This document shows, piece by piece, positions 17,760-27,839 of a DNA stretch of 64,000 nt (its first letter is position 1; each line of letters opens with the position of its first letter). The stretch covers positions 62,001-126,000 of the forward strand of contig NZ_AFWJ01000112.1 in NCBI RefSeq assembly GCF_000222685.1, in the 5' to 3' direction. The notes beneath the pieces were generated by a model, which worked only from the letters and a program-made list of their open reading frames with translations, had not been told where the DNA came from and made no database searches. This DNA is from Vibrio nigripulchritudo ATCC 27043. GTDB taxonomy: Bacteria > Pseudomonadota > Gammaproteobacteria > Enterobacterales > Vibrionaceae. A program made the translations under genes and the position numbers.

Positions 17760-19481
17760 ATGGCAATGTTGTCCGGCGCAGAGATGGTTGTGCAATCTCT
17801 GATTGAAGAGCAGGTAGAACAAATTTTCGGTTATCCAGGCGGTTCCGTTTTGGATATCTACGATGCACTCCACGCAAAAACCGACCAAATCAAACACGTA
17901 TTAGTACGCCACGAGCAAGCGGCCACCCATATGGCAGACGGTTATGCCCGCGCCACAGGTAAGCCCGGTGTAGTACTGGTATGTTCAGGTCCAGGTGCCA
18001 CCAATACAGTGACTGGTATTGCAACGGCATACATGGACTCCATTCCAATGATCGTGATTTCCGGAAACGTACCCAATAACCTGATTGGTAATGATGCGTT
18101 CCAGGAATGTGACATTGTTGGGGTATCTCGTCCGATCGTTAAGCACAGCTTTCTGGTGAAAAAAGCGGAAGACATACCCGAAACCATCAAAAAAGCTTTC
18201 TATATCGCGACCACAGGTCGACCCGGTCCCGTAGTGATTGATTTGCCTAAAGATGTAATGAATCCGCAGATCAAGCTTCCTTACAGCTACCCAGAAACGA
18301 TTGGCATGCGCTCATACAAGCCAACGACCTCCGGTCACAAGGGACAAATCAAGAAAGCGCTGAAATCCTTGTTAGAAGCGAAAAAGCCCGTGTTGTACAT
18401 TGGCGGTGGCGCTGTGATTTCTGAAGCGCATGAGCATATCTTCAAACTGACCGAAGCATTAAACCTCCCTGTAGTCAGTACTCTTATGGGACTTGGCGCG
18501 TTTCCGGGAACACACAAAAATGCCCTCGGAATGCTCGGTATGCATGGTCAGTATGAAGCCAACATGGCAATGCACAACGCGGATCTTATTTTTGGTGTGG
18601 GGGTACGATTTGATGATCGTACAACCAACAACCTGGAAAAGTACTGCCCAAATGCCAAAGTAATGCACATTGATATCGATCCTTCTTCGATCTCTAAAAA
18701 CGTTAAAGTAGATCTCCCCATCGTTGGCTCGGCAGAAAAGGTGCTGGCAACCATGGTGAAGCTGCTTGATGAGCATGGTGGCAGCAACGATGAAGCGGCG
18801 CTCAATGAATGGTGGGAAGAAATCAAAGTCTGGCAGGACAGAAAGTGTCTGGCGTACGAAACATCATCAGAATGCATTAAGCCGCAGCAAGTGATTGAAA
18901 CACTTCACAAGCTAACGAATGGCGACGCTTACGTGGCTTCGGATGTCGGTCAGCATCAGATGTTTGCTGCGCTTTACTACCCGTTCAACAAGCCTCGCCG
19001 TTGGATCAACTCTGGTGGGCTGGGGACGATGGGCTTTGGTTTGCCTGCTGGAATGGGCGTGAAGTTTGCGATGCCCGATGAAGAAGTTGTCGTTGTCACC
19101 GGTGATGGCAGTATCCAGATGAATATTCAGGAACTGTCCACGGCGTTGCAATATGATATTCCGGTTAAAATCATCAACCTGAACAACCGATTTCTAGGCA
19201 TGGTAAAACAATGGCAAGACATTATTTATCAAGGTCGTCATTCTAACTCATACATGAGCTCTGTCCCTGATTTTGCAGCGATTGCGGAAGCTTATGGTCA
19301 CGTCGGTATTCGTATCTCCACTCCTGATGAACTGGAGTCGGGCTTACAAAAAGCATTGGATATGAAAGATCGCTTGGTATTCGTTGACATCAATGTCGAT
19401 GAAACCGAACACGTTTACCCTATGCAAATCAAAGGCGAGGGTATGGACAAGATGTGGCTAAGCAAAACGGAGAGAACTTAA
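17760..19481 (+). CDS. ilvI: Acetolactate synthase large subunit
   Basis: 573-residue catalytic subunit of acetohydroxyacid synthase (isozyme III type). It condenses pyruvate with pyruvate or 2-oxobutyrate in valine, leucine and isoleucine synthesis. ThDP-enzyme features: catalytic glutamate in [17 protein letters not shown], a central FAD-type domain, and the ThDP/Mg motif [12 protein letters not shown]...[11 protein letters not shown] near the C-terminus. Length matches IlvI. It is followed one base later by the regulatory subunit gene ilvH. Confidence 0.96.
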   Translation: MAMLSGAEMVVQSLIEEQVEQIFGYPGGSVLDIYDALHAKTDQIKHVLVRHEQAATHMADGYARATGKPGVVLVCSGPGATNTVTGIATAYMDSIPMIVISGNVPNNLIGNDAFQECDIVGVSRPIVKHSFLVKKAEDIPETIKKAFYIATTGRPGPVVIDLPKDVMNPQIKLPYSYPETIGMRSYKPTTSGHKGQIKKALKSLLEAKKPVLYIGGGAVISEAHEHIFKLTEALNLPVVSTLMGLGAFPGTHKNALGMLGMHGQYEANMAMHNADLIFGVGVRFDDRTTNNLEKYCPNAKVMHIDIDPSSISKNVKVDLPIVGSAEKVLATMVKLLDEHGGSNDEAALNEWWEEIKVWQDRKCLAYETSSECIKPQQVIETLHKLTNGDAYVASDVGQHQMFAALYYPFNKPRRWINSGGLGTMGFGLPAGMGVKFAMPDEEVVVVTGDGSIQMNIQELSTALQYDIPVKIINLNNRFLGMVKQWQDIIYQGRHSNSYMSSVPDFAAIAEAYGHVGIRISTPDELESGLQKALDMKDRLVFVDINVDETEHVYPMQIKGEGMDKMWLSKTERT

Positions 19482-19482
19482 T

Positions 19483-19977
19483 ATGAGACACATTATTTCA
19501 TTGCTGCTGGAAAACCAGCCGGGTGCATTGTCACGTGTTGTTGGTCTGTTCTCTCAACGCGGATACAACATCGAGTCTTTGACCGTATCTCCAACCGATG
19601 ATGAAACGCTTTCACGTTTGAATATCACCACGACATCCAGTGAAATGCAGTTGGAGCAAATTCAAAAACAACTGCACAAGCTGATTGATGTTCTGAAAGT
19701 GCAAGAAGTGACAGAGTTAGAGCACGTTGAACGCGAGCTGATGCTGATTAAAGTGAAAGCGGATGGATTTGCTCGTGCAGAAGTGAAGCGCACAGCTGAC
19801 ATCTTCCGTGGTCAAATAGTCGATGTGACCGCTTCTCAATACACAGTGCAGATGGCGGGAACGAGTGAAAAACTTGACGCGTTCATTAGTGCACTTGAAG
19901 AGGTGACAGAAGTCATCGAGGTTGCGAGAAGTGGAGTGGTGGGCATTGCCCGAGGAAAACACGCCCTAAAAGCGTAA
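19483..19977 (+). CDS. ilvH: Acetolactate synthase small (regulatory) subunit
   Basis: 164-residue regulatory subunit that gives valine feedback control to IlvI. The N-terminal ACT domain starts MRHIISLLLENQPGALSRVVGLFSQRGYN (about residues 1-75), and the C-terminal domain is of the AHAS small-subunit type. Only one base separates it from ilvI, and a good terminator follows, so ilvIH is a two-gene operon. Confidence 0.96.
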   Translation: MRHIISLLLENQPGALSRVVGLFSQRGYNIESLTVSPTDDETLSRLNITTTSSEMQLEQIQKQLHKLIDVLKVQEVTELEHVERELMLIKVKADGFARAEVKRTADIFRGQIVDVTASQYTVQMAGTSEKLDAFISALEEVTEVIEVARSGVVGIARGKHALKA

Positions 19978-19997
19978 CCAATTGTATCTTTGAGATT

Positions 19998-20027
19998 AAG
20001 CCACTTCTATTGAGAAGTGGCTTTTTT
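19998..20027 (+). terminator. ilvIH terminator
   Basis: Stem AAGCCACTTCT / AGAAGTGGCTT with a short loop, followed by a T-run. Confidence 0.9.
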
Positions 20028-20161
20028 GATATATTAGTAATTGTTAACAGGATTCTCATTAACCTTATGATATTTGGGTATATGCTGCCTTATAATTATA
20101 CTTAAGTTTGCGAATGTAATTGATATTTAAGGTCATCAGACCCCATACACAGAGGCCATCA

Positions 20162-22036
20162 GTGAAAGTAAAAAACCTGATCTTTTATATTGCTCTCACC
20201 TGCCTCGTGCTTTCTACTGGCGCCGCGCTGATGTACCACAAGCGCCACAGCCAACTCGTCGACCGACACATTGAACAAATCATCGCTCAGTCACAGCACC
20301 AAATGGCGTTTTCAGAACGTGAATTAAGTGAAATCGAAATTCAACTGAGAGCCACAATGGAGCTGCTCCGTGGAAATCGATTTTTGTATGATTACGTCGA
20401 CAAGCCCATACAGTCAAACCGCGTACTGGTGGAAGAGTTGTGGATGTCGATAGCATCCAGTCAACAATGGTTCAAAACCATCTATTTCATGGATTTGAAG
20501 GGCAAAGAATCGGTTGCCGTAGATTATTCCTTCCAAGCAGGAACCGCTTTGGCTCGCCATCATTTACTGAGCCATCAAGACAGCCAACTGTTTGAATTCG
20601 CAAACAACTTAATCGCCAATGAAATCGCTTCCTATGGATTAACCATTAAACCCAATGATGTGGCAGGTGAAACGCACTTTAGCCCAGTACTGGAAATCGT
20701 CACGCCGATTTATTCGGGCGGCGAGCGTCAGGGGTATCTGGTTTTTGTTCTGGATGTCTGGTTCTTGATGTCGGTGATTGAGTATTCACCCAATTCACAG
20801 TTGATGCCTGAAGTAGTCACCAAAGAAGGGGATTACCTAGTCAGCAAAGACAGAGAAAAACTGTTTGGCTTCCTTTTGCCCGAGAGACAGAAATTTAACC
20901 TGTCCAACACACACCCAGAAGCCTGGCAGCAAATTAAAGAGCAACAGCGCGGTTATGTTCTGGATGACGGAAATCTGTTGGTGTTCTATCAGGTAGAGTT
21001 TTTCAAAGACGGAAACGTAAAGCTGCTGATAGAGATCAGTGAAGCGGAGTTGAATGAAGGCATTGCCATTCAGGCTTCAAGCTTACTTCGTCAGTTTACG
21101 TACGTCTTGGTCTGGATATTTTTATTTGCCATTCCAACTGCTTACTTCATTTACCTCTACAAAAAACGAAACTTGGAAAGCAAGCTTGCCATTGCGGCGC
21201 TGCACGGTATGTCTGCCGTGATCATCGCAGACAAACGCCATCGGATCATTCAGGTGAACCGCGAGTTTGAAAGTTTATCTGGGTTTGATAACGACGAAGT
21301 TGTTGGTCGAAATGCGTTGAAGCTTTTGTGTGGTAAACACAGTAACGACAAGGTACTTGAGATTGCAGAAGGGCTTAAAGACGATGGTGTCTGGGAGGGA
21401 GAGCTTATCAATGCGAAATCCAGTGGCGATCAGTTTGTCAGCCTGACCAGGATTCAGTCCATTGACTCCGAGACAGCCCGCTCCAAGTACTTCATTCTTT
21501 CCCTGTTTGATATTACGGAAAGAAAGCGTCTGGAGCAGCAGTTAAGGCAACTGAGTGAACGAGACGCTTTAACGGGTTGCTGGAACCGCCGTAAGTTCGA
21601 TCAGGAGCTATTTATGCAGACTCGGCTGGTGGAGCGTTATTCTTCTAATGCCTGCCTGGCGCTACTCGATATAGACCACTTTAAGCGAATCAATGATGAG
21701 TTTGGTCATGATGAAGGTGATAGAGTTATTTGCGCAGTGGCAACAACGTTGGAAGGGCAATTGCGAGAGACGGATTTTCTGGCGCGAATTGGTGGTGAAG
21801 AATTTGCGATAATCCTACCGAATACGCAGGTTGAGCAAGCTGAAATCCTATTGAATCGTCTGAGAATTGCCATCGAGCTAGATGCATCAAATCGGGTCAC
21901 TGTCAGTGCGGGAATTACAGATATCTGCAATGACACAAAACGCTCGTACAAATGTGCAGACATTGCTTTGTATGAGTCGAAAACTCAGGGACGAAATCAG
22001 GTATCGGTGTGCATGAGCGATGATGACGTTGCTTAA
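20162..22036 (+). CDS. Membrane diguanylate cyclase (Cache-like sensor, PAS, GGDEF)
   Basis: About 624 residues from a GTG start at 20162, which has AGAGG upstream and gives a clean first TM. A TTG at 20120 would add 14 residues. Layout: TM1 near residues 5-22, a periplasmic Cache-like sensor of about 290 residues, TM2 near 320-340, a PAS domain (about 350-465), then a GGDEF domain. The active motif is GGEEF at 544-548, and an inhibitory-site RETD lies at 535-538, so it should make cyclic di-GMP with product inhibition. The sensed ligand is unknown. It is flanked by terminators and so stands alone. Confidence 0.88.
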   Translation: MKVKNLIFYIALTCLVLSTGAALMYHKRHSQLVDRHIEQIIAQSQHQMAFSERELSEIEIQLRATMELLRGNRFLYDYVDKPIQSNRVLVEELWMSIASSQQWFKTIYFMDLKGKESVAVDYSFQAGTALARHHLLSHQDSQLFEFANNLIANEIASYGLTIKPNDVAGETHFSPVLEIVTPIYSGGERQGYLVFVLDVWFLMSVIEYSPNSQLMPEVVTKEGDYLVSKDREKLFGFLLPERQKFNLSNTHPEAWQQIKEQQRGYVLDDGNLLVFYQVEFFKDGNVKLLIEISEAELNEGIAIQASSLLRQFTYVLVWIFLFAIPTAYFIYLYKKRNLESKLAIAALHGMSAVIIADKRHRIIQVNREFESLSGFDNDEVVGRNALKLLCGKHSNDKVLEIAEGLKDDGVWEGELINAKSSGDQFVSLTRIQSIDSETARSKYFILSLFDITERKRLEQQLRQLSERDALTGCWNRRKFDQELFMQTRLVERYSSNACLALLDIDHFKRINDEFGHDEGDRVICAVATTLEGQLRETDFLARIGGEEFAIILPNTQVEQAEILLNRLRIAIELDASNRVTVSAGITDICNDTKRSYKCADIALYESKTQGRNQVSVCMSDDDVA

Positions 22037-22043
22037 CCAATAA

Positions 22044-22072
22044 AAAAACGCTGAGCCATGCTCAGCGTTTTT
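22044..22072 (+). terminator. Bidirectional terminator between GGDEF and GntR genes
   Basis: Stem AAAAACGCTGAGC / GCTCAGCGTTTTT with a 3-base loop; it serves both convergent genes. Confidence 0.9.
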
Positions 22073-22093
22073 GTTTATACAGCTCGCTAAATA

Positions 22094-22759
22094 TTACTCT
22101 TCTTCTGGCAAAATAGATTCTATCTTGCGCTGAGTATTATCCAGGTGTTTCTCAAGCACTTGAAGTGCCTGATCTTCGTTTTTCGCTAACACCAGTTTCA
22201 TTAGACTTTCGTGCTCATCCACATTGATGAATGTCTTTGTATCGAATGAATCTGAGTTCAATGCGAGGTAACGGTAACGTTTAACTTGGTTATCCAGCTC
22301 AAGGAAAAAACCATACATAGTATGAGCGTCAGATCCTTCTAAAAGCGCAGTATGGAAACGTTGGTGGCGCTCTTCCCATTCTGAATTATCGAATGCGTCT
22401 TCAGTATGTTGAATACGAGACAATTTATGGAAAGCAGAAAGCACTTCCAGTTCCCAATTTTCGTCACCTTGCTGAATGGCTTTCTTCAATAGATGTGATG
22501 CGGCAATTTTCAAACTCTCGAATAAGTCAGACAGTTCGCTGTGTGTCACTGAAGAAACCCAACAACCTTTCTGAGGTTCAAGTCGAACATACTTTTTCCA
22601 AGAAAGCTGAACCAATGCCTCACGAATTGGAGACGCCCCCACTGCATATTTTTCTTTGAGTTCTGCTACGACCAATTTCTGGCCAGGCTTCAGATCGCCA
22701 TTCAAGATATCTTGGCGAATCATTTTTGACACTTTGTCAGTAAGAGTAGGACTAGACAC
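22094..22759 (-). CDS. GntR-family regulator (FadR/FCD subfamily)
   Basis: 221-residue regulator. The N-terminal winged helix (residues 1-70) has the motif NGDLKPGQKL...GASPIREALVQL. The C-terminal all-helical FCD ligand domain contains spaced histidine and acidic residues typical of metal- and acid-binding FCD proteins (EERHQRFH, DEHESL). The start codon is GTG with GGGG 6-9 bases upstream. It lies downstream of pykF on the same strand but behind the pykF terminator. Ligand and targets are unknown. Confidence 0.85.
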   Translation of the reverse strand: MSSPTLTDKVSKMIRQDILNGDLKPGQKLVVAELKEKYAVGASPIREALVQLSWKKYVRLEPQKGCWVSSVTHSELSDLFESLKIAASHLLKKAIQQGDENWELEVLSAFHKLSRIQHTEDAFDNSEWEERHQRFHTALLEGSDAHTMYGFFLELDNQVKRYRYLALNSDSFDTKTFINVDEHESLMKLVLAKNEDQALQVLEKHLDNTQRKIESILPEEE

Positions 22760-22909
22760 GATATCCCCATTAGTACTTCAATTGCATAATTATTGTAGTC
22801 GGCTTTTCCCTTTGAGCTCACATTTATTTGTGTCTCACTTTTAACCACATACAGTTCAGTATGCTGAATAATACGCCATGCGGATTAATGGAGCAAGCTA
22901 GTTTCATAA

Positions 22910-22935
22910 AAAAAGAGGGCTGACGCCCTCTTTTT
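22910..22935 (-). terminator. pykF terminator
   Basis: AAAAAGAGGGC / GCCCTCTTTTT hairpin with a 4-base loop, directly downstream of pykF on the minus strand. Confidence 0.88.
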
Positions 22936-22957
22936 ATTATATGTTAACTAATTGATC

Positions 22958-24370
22958 TTACAGAACGTGTACAGATGCTGTGTTGGTTGTACCAGATGCA
23001 ACCAGTGCACCAGAAACCATAACCACGATGTCACCTTTCTTACCAAGACCAGACTCAAGTGCCAGTTCTTTACCGTTCACATAGAAGTCATCAGTGCTGT
23101 TGATCGAGTCTACAACAACTGGCGTTACACCTTTAGTAAGAACAAGCTGTGCTGCTGTCTTAGTGTTAGTAGTAAGAGCAAGAATGTTTGCTGTTGGGAA
23201 ATACTTACGTACTGAACGAGCAGATTTACCGCCTTCAGTTGCAACAACGATAAGTGGCGCAGCCAGTTTTTCAGCTGTGTCTACTGCACCTTTACATACT
23301 GCTTCAGTGATACGTAGGCGAGGGCTGTCCAGACGAGAACCTAGCTCTGCTTCTAGTGCGGCATCAGTGCGGTTCGCGATTTGAGCCATGATAGTTACCG
23401 CTTCAACAGGGTACTTACCTTTCGCTGTTTCACCAGAAAGCATGACTGCATCAGTGCCGTCCATGATTGCGTTCGCAACATCACCCGCTTCTGCGCGAGT
23501 TGGACGTGGGTTCTTGATCATAGAATCAAGCATCTGAGTTGCTGTGATAACCATCTTACGAGCACGGTTACACTTCTCGATCATCATTTTCTGAGCGAAG
23601 ATAACTTCTTCTGCTGGGATTTCTACACCCAGGTCACCACGAGCAACCATGATGCCGTCAGAAAGCTCTAGGATCTCGTCGAAGTTATCTACACCTTCTT
23701 GGTTTTCGATCTTAGAGATGATGTGGATGTGCTCGCCGCCGTTTGCGTTTAGAAGTTCACGGATTTCACGAACGTCTTCTGCTTTACGGATGAAAGAAGC
23801 AGCAACGAAGTCAACGCCTTGCTCACAACCAAACTTAAGGTCAGCTTTATCTTTTTCTGAAAGCGCAGGAAGCTTCACAGATACGCCAGGAAGGTTAACA
23901 CCTTTGTTTTCGCCAAGTGCGCCATTGTTTAGCACTTTACACTTAACTTCAGTTTCAGTAGTGGCTACTACTTCCATCTCGATCAGACCGTCGTCAACCA
24001 GAATCGTGTTGCCAGCGGTTAGGTCGTTTGCGAAACCTAGGTACGTTACTGCTACTTTGTCTTTATTACCAACAACAGTTGCGTCTGTTGTGAAAGTGAA
24101 TTCTTGACCAGCTACTAGATCAACGTCATCGCCGTTCTCTAGTTTGATAGTACGAATTTCAGGACCTTTGGTGTCCAGAAGAATAGCAAGTTGCTTACCA
24201 GTGTCTTTCATTACCTGGCGGAAGTTAGCAATACGGTTGCCGTGTTCTTCGAAGTCACCGTGAGAGAAGTTCAGACGCATTACATTCATGCCTGCATCTA
24301 CTAGTTCGCGTAGCTTCTCTACTGGTTCAGTTTTAGGGCCAATCGTACAAACGATTTTGGTCTTTTTCAT
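22958..24370 (-). CDS. pykF: Pyruvate kinase I
   Basis: 470-residue pyruvate kinase converting phosphoenolpyruvate and ADP to pyruvate and ATP, the last step of glycolysis. It begins [16 protein letters not shown], typical of type I (PykF). The active-site loop [17 protein letters not shown] and the [12 protein letters not shown] motif are intact, and the C-terminal effector domain is complete. The very regular codon choice fits a highly expressed gene. It is divergent from the DeoR-glmS unit across a 436-base gap. Confidence 0.96.
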   Translation of the reverse strand: MKKTKIVCTIGPKTEPVEKLRELVDAGMNVMRLNFSHGDFEEHGNRIANFRQVMKDTGKQLAILLDTKGPEIRTIKLENGDDVDLVAGQEFTFTTDATVVGNKDKVAVTYLGFANDLTAGNTILVDDGLIEMEVVATTETEVKCKVLNNGALGENKGVNLPGVSVKLPALSEKDKADLKFGCEQGVDFVAASFIRKAEDVREIRELLNANGGEHIHIISKIENQEGVDNFDEILELSDGIMVARGDLGVEIPAEEVIFAQKMMIEKCNRARKMVITATQMLDSMIKNPRPTRAEAGDVANAIMDGTDAVMLSGETAKGKYPVEAVTIMAQIANRTDAALEAELGSRLDSPRLRITEAVCKGAVDTAEKLAAPLIVVATEGGKSARSVRKYFPTANILALTTNTKTAAQLVLTKGVTPVVVDSINSTDDFYVNGKELALESGLGKKGDIVVMVSGALVASGTTNTASVHVL

Positions 24371-24806
24371 GGAAAATACTCTCCGGTACGTATAGTTGCA
24401 ATTTTAATTCGGGTGAACCACAGGAAACGCTCATAAGAAAGAAAATGACAACATTTTTGAAAGTTGTGATTTTCACTGACTTTAGACGTCAACGTCCTCT
24501 GGTATCGCAAAATCTTTCAACTAGTTTAGTGTGTAGCTACCTAAACGATATTGATGTAAGTAAATTTTTGCTTATTTAAATCAGCCTAACTGAAATCGGT
24601 TGCAAAAAAATAACGTGAATTTCTGTAATTTTTTTCTTTTAGGGTGCGGATTCTACCACCGAATTTCATCAATATCACGACTCTGGATTGTCTTAGAACA
24701 AGGTTTTGATGCAAATTAATTTATTTTTTGCTGTGAAAAAAATAGACAGGTATGTTTCGAATCGATTATATTTCTTTCAAACCGAAATTTAAAATGTCGA
24801 TTCGAA
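24371..24806 (+). other. Divergent pykF / DeoR-regulator intergenic region
   Basis: 436 bases with no gene. The right side holds the DeoR promoter and operator arms. The left side must hold the pykF promoter; no clear hexamer pair was assigned. Confidence 0.5.
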
Positions 24807-24807
24807 A
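24743..24807 (+). promoter_or_regulatory. Predicted DeoR-regulator promoter with operator arms
   Basis: A sigma-70-like pair TAGACA (24743-24748) and TATATT (24767-24772) is spaced 18 bases. Two arms forming an exact 11-bp inverted repeat lie at 24755-24765 (TTTCGAATCGA, inside the spacer) and 24797-24807 (TCGATTCGAAA, touching the start codon). They are 42 bases apart, about four helical turns. This fits autorepression by the DeoR-family protein; it is a prediction. Confidence 0.55.
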
Positions 24808-25571
24808 TGTCAAAGCGAAACACGCAACTGAGAAGACACGCAATTTCTAAACTCGTAGAAGAGTGTGGCGAAGTCAGTGTTGAAGAACTCTCCCATCAGT
24901 TTGAAACCTCCGAAGTAACGATTAGAAAAGATCTTGCCACTCTAGAACAAGGCGGACTGTTATTGCGCCGATATGGTGGAGCTGTCGCCTTGCCAAAGGA
25001 AACACTTCATGACGACTTTCATACTAAAGTTTCAGTTCGAAAGGTTAAGTTAGCGCAAGCTGCAGCGAAATTGATACGCGATCACAACCGTATCGTCGTT
25101 GATAGTGGAAGTACCACTGGAGCATTAATTCAGCAGTTAAATGAGAAAAAAGGTCTGGTGGTCATGACCAACTCTTTGAATGTGGCGAATGCATTAAATG
25201 AGCTGGAAAACGAACCCACTTTACTGATGACTGGTGGCACCTGGGATACACATTCGGAGTCGTTTCAGGGACAGGTTGCTGAGTCTGTATTAAGAGCGTA
25301 CGACTTTGATCAGCTATTTATTGGTGCTGATGGTATCGATCTTGAGCGAGGCACTACAAGTTTCAATGAGTTACTTGGTTTAAGCAAAGTGATGGCAGAT
25401 GTCTCTCGTGAAGTCATAGTGATGGTCGAATCTGACAAAATTGGACGAAAAATACCGAATCTTGAGCTACCTTGGAAAGAGGTGGATGTGTTAGTAACAG
25501 ACGGTCAGGTCGATCCTGAATCTGTTGCTGTCATTGAATCTCACGGCGTCAAAGTCATTCAGGTTAGCTAA
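24807..25571 (+). CDS. DeoR-family regulator (GlmR-like) upstream of glmS
   Basis: 254-residue DeoR-type regulator. The N-terminal winged helix (about residues 5-58) carries the family signature VSVEELSHQFETSEVTIRKDLATLEQGGLLLRRYGGA. The C-terminal sugar-phosphate sensor domain has the GSTTGAL and TNSLNVANAL motifs. It lies 54 bases before glmS on the same strand with no terminator between, like the GlmR regulator next to glmS in Pseudomonas. The likely ligand is an amino-sugar phosphate (inference). No Shine-Dalgarno is visible before the ATG, which overlaps an operator-like arm. Confidence 0.87.
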   Translation: MSKRNTQLRRHAISKLVEECGEVSVEELSHQFETSEVTIRKDLATLEQGGLLLRRYGGAVALPKETLHDDFHTKVSVRKVKLAQAAAKLIRDHNRIVVDSGSTTGALIQQLNEKKGLVVMTNSLNVANALNELENEPTLLMTGGTWDTHSESFQGQVAESVLRAYDFDQLFIGADGIDLERGTTSFNELLGLSKVMADVSREVIVMVESDKIGRKIPNLELPWKEVDVLVTDGQVDPESVAVIESHGVKVIQVS

Positions 25572-25625
25572 ACCGCTTGCTAGGTCGATAGACCCCAAAA
25601 TATTACTAATAAAATTGGAGTTTTT

Positions 25626-27461
25626 ATGTGTGGAATCGTAGGCGCAGTTGCGCAGCGTGACGTTGCTGAAATTTTGTTACAGGGATTACAAAGGCTAGAG
25701 TATCGGGGCTACGATTCCGCAGGGATTGCAGTTATCGATGGTCAGTCTAATATTCAACGGGTGCGTAAAGTCGGTAAGGTTCAAAACCTAACAGACAGCA
25801 TCGATTTACCTACTTTTTCCGGTGGAACAGGGCTTGCACATACTCGATGGGCAACTCACGGTGAACCATCAGAAGCAAATGCACATCCGCATATGTCAGA
25901 TGATCGCATCGCTGTTGTTCACAATGGCATCATCGAAAACCATCAGATATTACGTGAAAGACTTCAGAATGAAGGGTATCAGTTCAGTTCACAAACAGAC
26001 ACTGAAGTGATCGCGCATTTGGTGGATCTCGAACTGAAAAATTCTGACTCTCTGCTCAAAGCCGTTCAGTCAGCTGTCAGTCAGCTGGAAGGGGCTTACG
26101 GTATGGTGGTAGCTGATCGAGAGCAGCCAGAGAAGCTTATCGTTGCGCGCTCTGGTAGCCCGTTGGTGATTGGGCTCGGGGTTGGCGAGAACTTTCTGGC
26201 ATCGGATCAGTTGGCGCTTCTCAATGTTACGCGTCGCTTTATCTTTTTAGAAGAAGGTGATGTGGCGGAAATCACTCGTCGCGAAGTGAATATCTTTGAT
26301 GTAGACGGTGAACCTGTTGAAAGAGAAGCAAAAGAGTCGACGGTTGAGCAAGACGCGGCAGACAAAGGTCAGTATCGACACTACATGCAGAAGGAAGTGT
26401 ACGAGCAGCCTGTTGTGCTGAAAGATACACTGGAAGGTCGAGTAACCAGTAACTCGATTTTGCTTGAATCCTTTGGTGCGAACAGCGCGGAAATGTTTGG
26501 GCAGGTTGAGCATGTTCAAATCGTAGCTTGTGGTACCTCTTTCAATGCGGGTATGGTCGCGAAATACTGGTGTGAGTCTTTGGCACAAGTCAGTTGTGAC
26601 GTAGAAATCGCCTCAGAATTCCGCTATCGCCCGTTTGTGACCAGACCAAACAGCCTGCTGATTACGATTTCCCAGTCAGGTGAAACTGCAGACACTCTCG
26701 CAGCGCTGCGCCTCGCAAAAGAAAAAGGTTACATGGCGGCGATGACGATCTGTAACGTGCCAGGGTCGTCTCTGGTTCGTGAATCAGATTTCGCCTTTAT
26801 GACCCGCGCAGGGGCAGAAGTTGGGGTTGCATCCACCAAAGCCTTTACCACCCAGTTAGCGTCGTTACTGATGTTTGTGACCGCATTGGGTAAGCAAAAA
26901 GGCACCATTGATGTGGCGAAAGAAAACAGCATTGTGAAATCGTTGAATGAGCTGCCAGTTCAGCTAGAAAACGCGCTCACCAGTAATGCTGTGATTGAGT
27001 CGCTGGCGGAAGACTTTGCTGACAAACATCATTCTCTGTTCTTAGGTCGAGGTGAGTTTTTCCCGATTGCGGTTGAAGCAGCACTGAAGCTAAAAGAGAT
27101 CTCATACATCCACGCAGAAGCATACGCTGCGGGTGAGCTAAAGCACGGTCCATTGGCGTTAATCGATGCTGAAATGCCGGTTATCGTAGTGGCACCAAGC
27201 AATGATTTGCTTGAAAAAGTAAAATCCAACATTGAAGAAGTGCGTGCGCGTGGAGGTCAACTGTATGTCTTTGCGGATGCAGAAGCTGGCTTTGAAGAGA
27301 GTGACGGACTGAAAATTGTCACCATGCCACATGTCGATGAAGTCATTGCTCCGATTTTTTACACAGTGCCAATGCAGTTATTGTCTTACCATGTTGCATT
27401 GATCAAAGGCACCGATGTCGATCAGCCACGTAATCTGGCGAAATCTGTAACGGTCGAATAA
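25626..27461 (+). CDS. glmS: Glutamine--fructose-6-phosphate aminotransferase
   Basis: 611-residue enzyme making glucosamine-6-phosphate from fructose-6-phosphate and glutamine, the entry to peptidoglycan and LPS amino sugars. Catalytic Cys2 opens the class II amidotransferase domain ([10 protein letters not shown]). Two SIS domains follow (about residues 285-425 and 455-600) and the conserved tail [13 protein letters not shown] closes the protein. In enterics glmS follows glmU; here it follows a DeoR regulator instead, suggesting transcriptional rather than only sRNA control. Confidence 0.97.
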   Translation: MCGIVGAVAQRDVAEILLQGLQRLEYRGYDSAGIAVIDGQSNIQRVRKVGKVQNLTDSIDLPTFSGGTGLAHTRWATHGEPSEANAHPHMSDDRIAVVHNGIIENHQILRERLQNEGYQFSSQTDTEVIAHLVDLELKNSDSLLKAVQSAVSQLEGAYGMVVADREQPEKLIVARSGSPLVIGLGVGENFLASDQLALLNVTRRFIFLEEGDVAEITRREVNIFDVDGEPVEREAKESTVEQDAADKGQYRHYMQKEVYEQPVVLKDTLEGRVTSNSILLESFGANSAEMFGQVEHVQIVACGTSFNAGMVAKYWCESLAQVSCDVEIASEFRYRPFVTRPNSLLITISQSGETADTLAALRLAKEKGYMAAMTICNVPGSSLVRESDFAFMTRAGAEVGVASTKAFTTQLASLLMFVTALGKQKGTIDVAKENSIVKSLNELPVQLENALTSNAVIESLAEDFADKHHSLFLGRGEFFPIAVEAALKLKEISYIHAEAYAAGELKHGPLALIDAEMPVIVVAPSNDLLEKVKSNIEEVRARGGQLYVFADAEAGFEESDGLKIVTMPHVDEVIAPIFYTVPMQLLSYHVALIKGTDVDQPRNLAKSVTVE

Positions 27462-27479
27462 CCTGACGTTCTGAACTTC

Positions 27480-27510
27480 AGAGCCATCTTAAATAAGATG
27501 GCTCTTTTTT
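27480..27510 (+). terminator. Bidirectional glmS terminator
   Basis: 12-bp stem AGAGCCATCTTA / TAAGATGGCTCT followed by TTTTT; it lies between glmS and the convergent small gene. Confidence 0.9.
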
Positions 27511-27527
27511 GTCTGAGTACAGGTCAG

Positions 27528-27767
27528 TTAGCTGCTGGTCAGTTTTTTGTAGAGTGCGTCTTTGAGAAAAGCGCGTTCGCTTTTCATGCGATGCATTTCG
27601 TCGTCATCGATCGGGGCGTTACGCAGTTCAAGGCTCCGTATTTCTTTATCCAGTTGTGTGTATTTTTTGTTTTCTTGCGCAAACTCTGTATCAGACTGCA
27701 TGAGTTTCTGGATCTCGGTTTCCAGTTCAGGAAAATCGACGATCAAACTGTGATCTTCACCTAGCAT
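27528..27767 (-). CDS. YdcH/DUF465-family small protein
   Basis: 79-residue charged, helical coiled-coil protein (MLGEDHSLIVDFPELETEIQ... VFL-type tail LKDALYKKL). Family members of the YdcH/DUF465 type have no settled function. The start at 27767 is chosen because AGAGGTG lies 7 bases upstream; a longer frame to 27824 has no support. It is convergent with glmS and lies downstream of the luciferase-like gene on the same strand. Confidence 0.8.
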   Translation of the reverse strand: MLGEDHSLIVDFPELETEIQKLMQSDTEFAQENKKYTQLDKEIRSLELRNAPIDDDEMHRMKSERAFLKDALYKKLTSS

Positions 27768-27839
27768 ATTTATCACCTCTCGGTTCGTGGTAACGCGTAA
27801 AGCGGGTAGCGACAAGCTGCTCAAATAATCCCTGGTAAC

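Noticed and set aside
23094-24107. Long open frames opposite pykF
   Set aside because: They are antisense shadows of a highly biased gene: no ribosome sites and no family similarity.
24589-24604. Cra (FruR)-like site ACTGAAATCGGTTGCA before pykF
   Set aside because: It needs an inserted base to fit the Cra consensus and lies far from pykF, so it is not supported.
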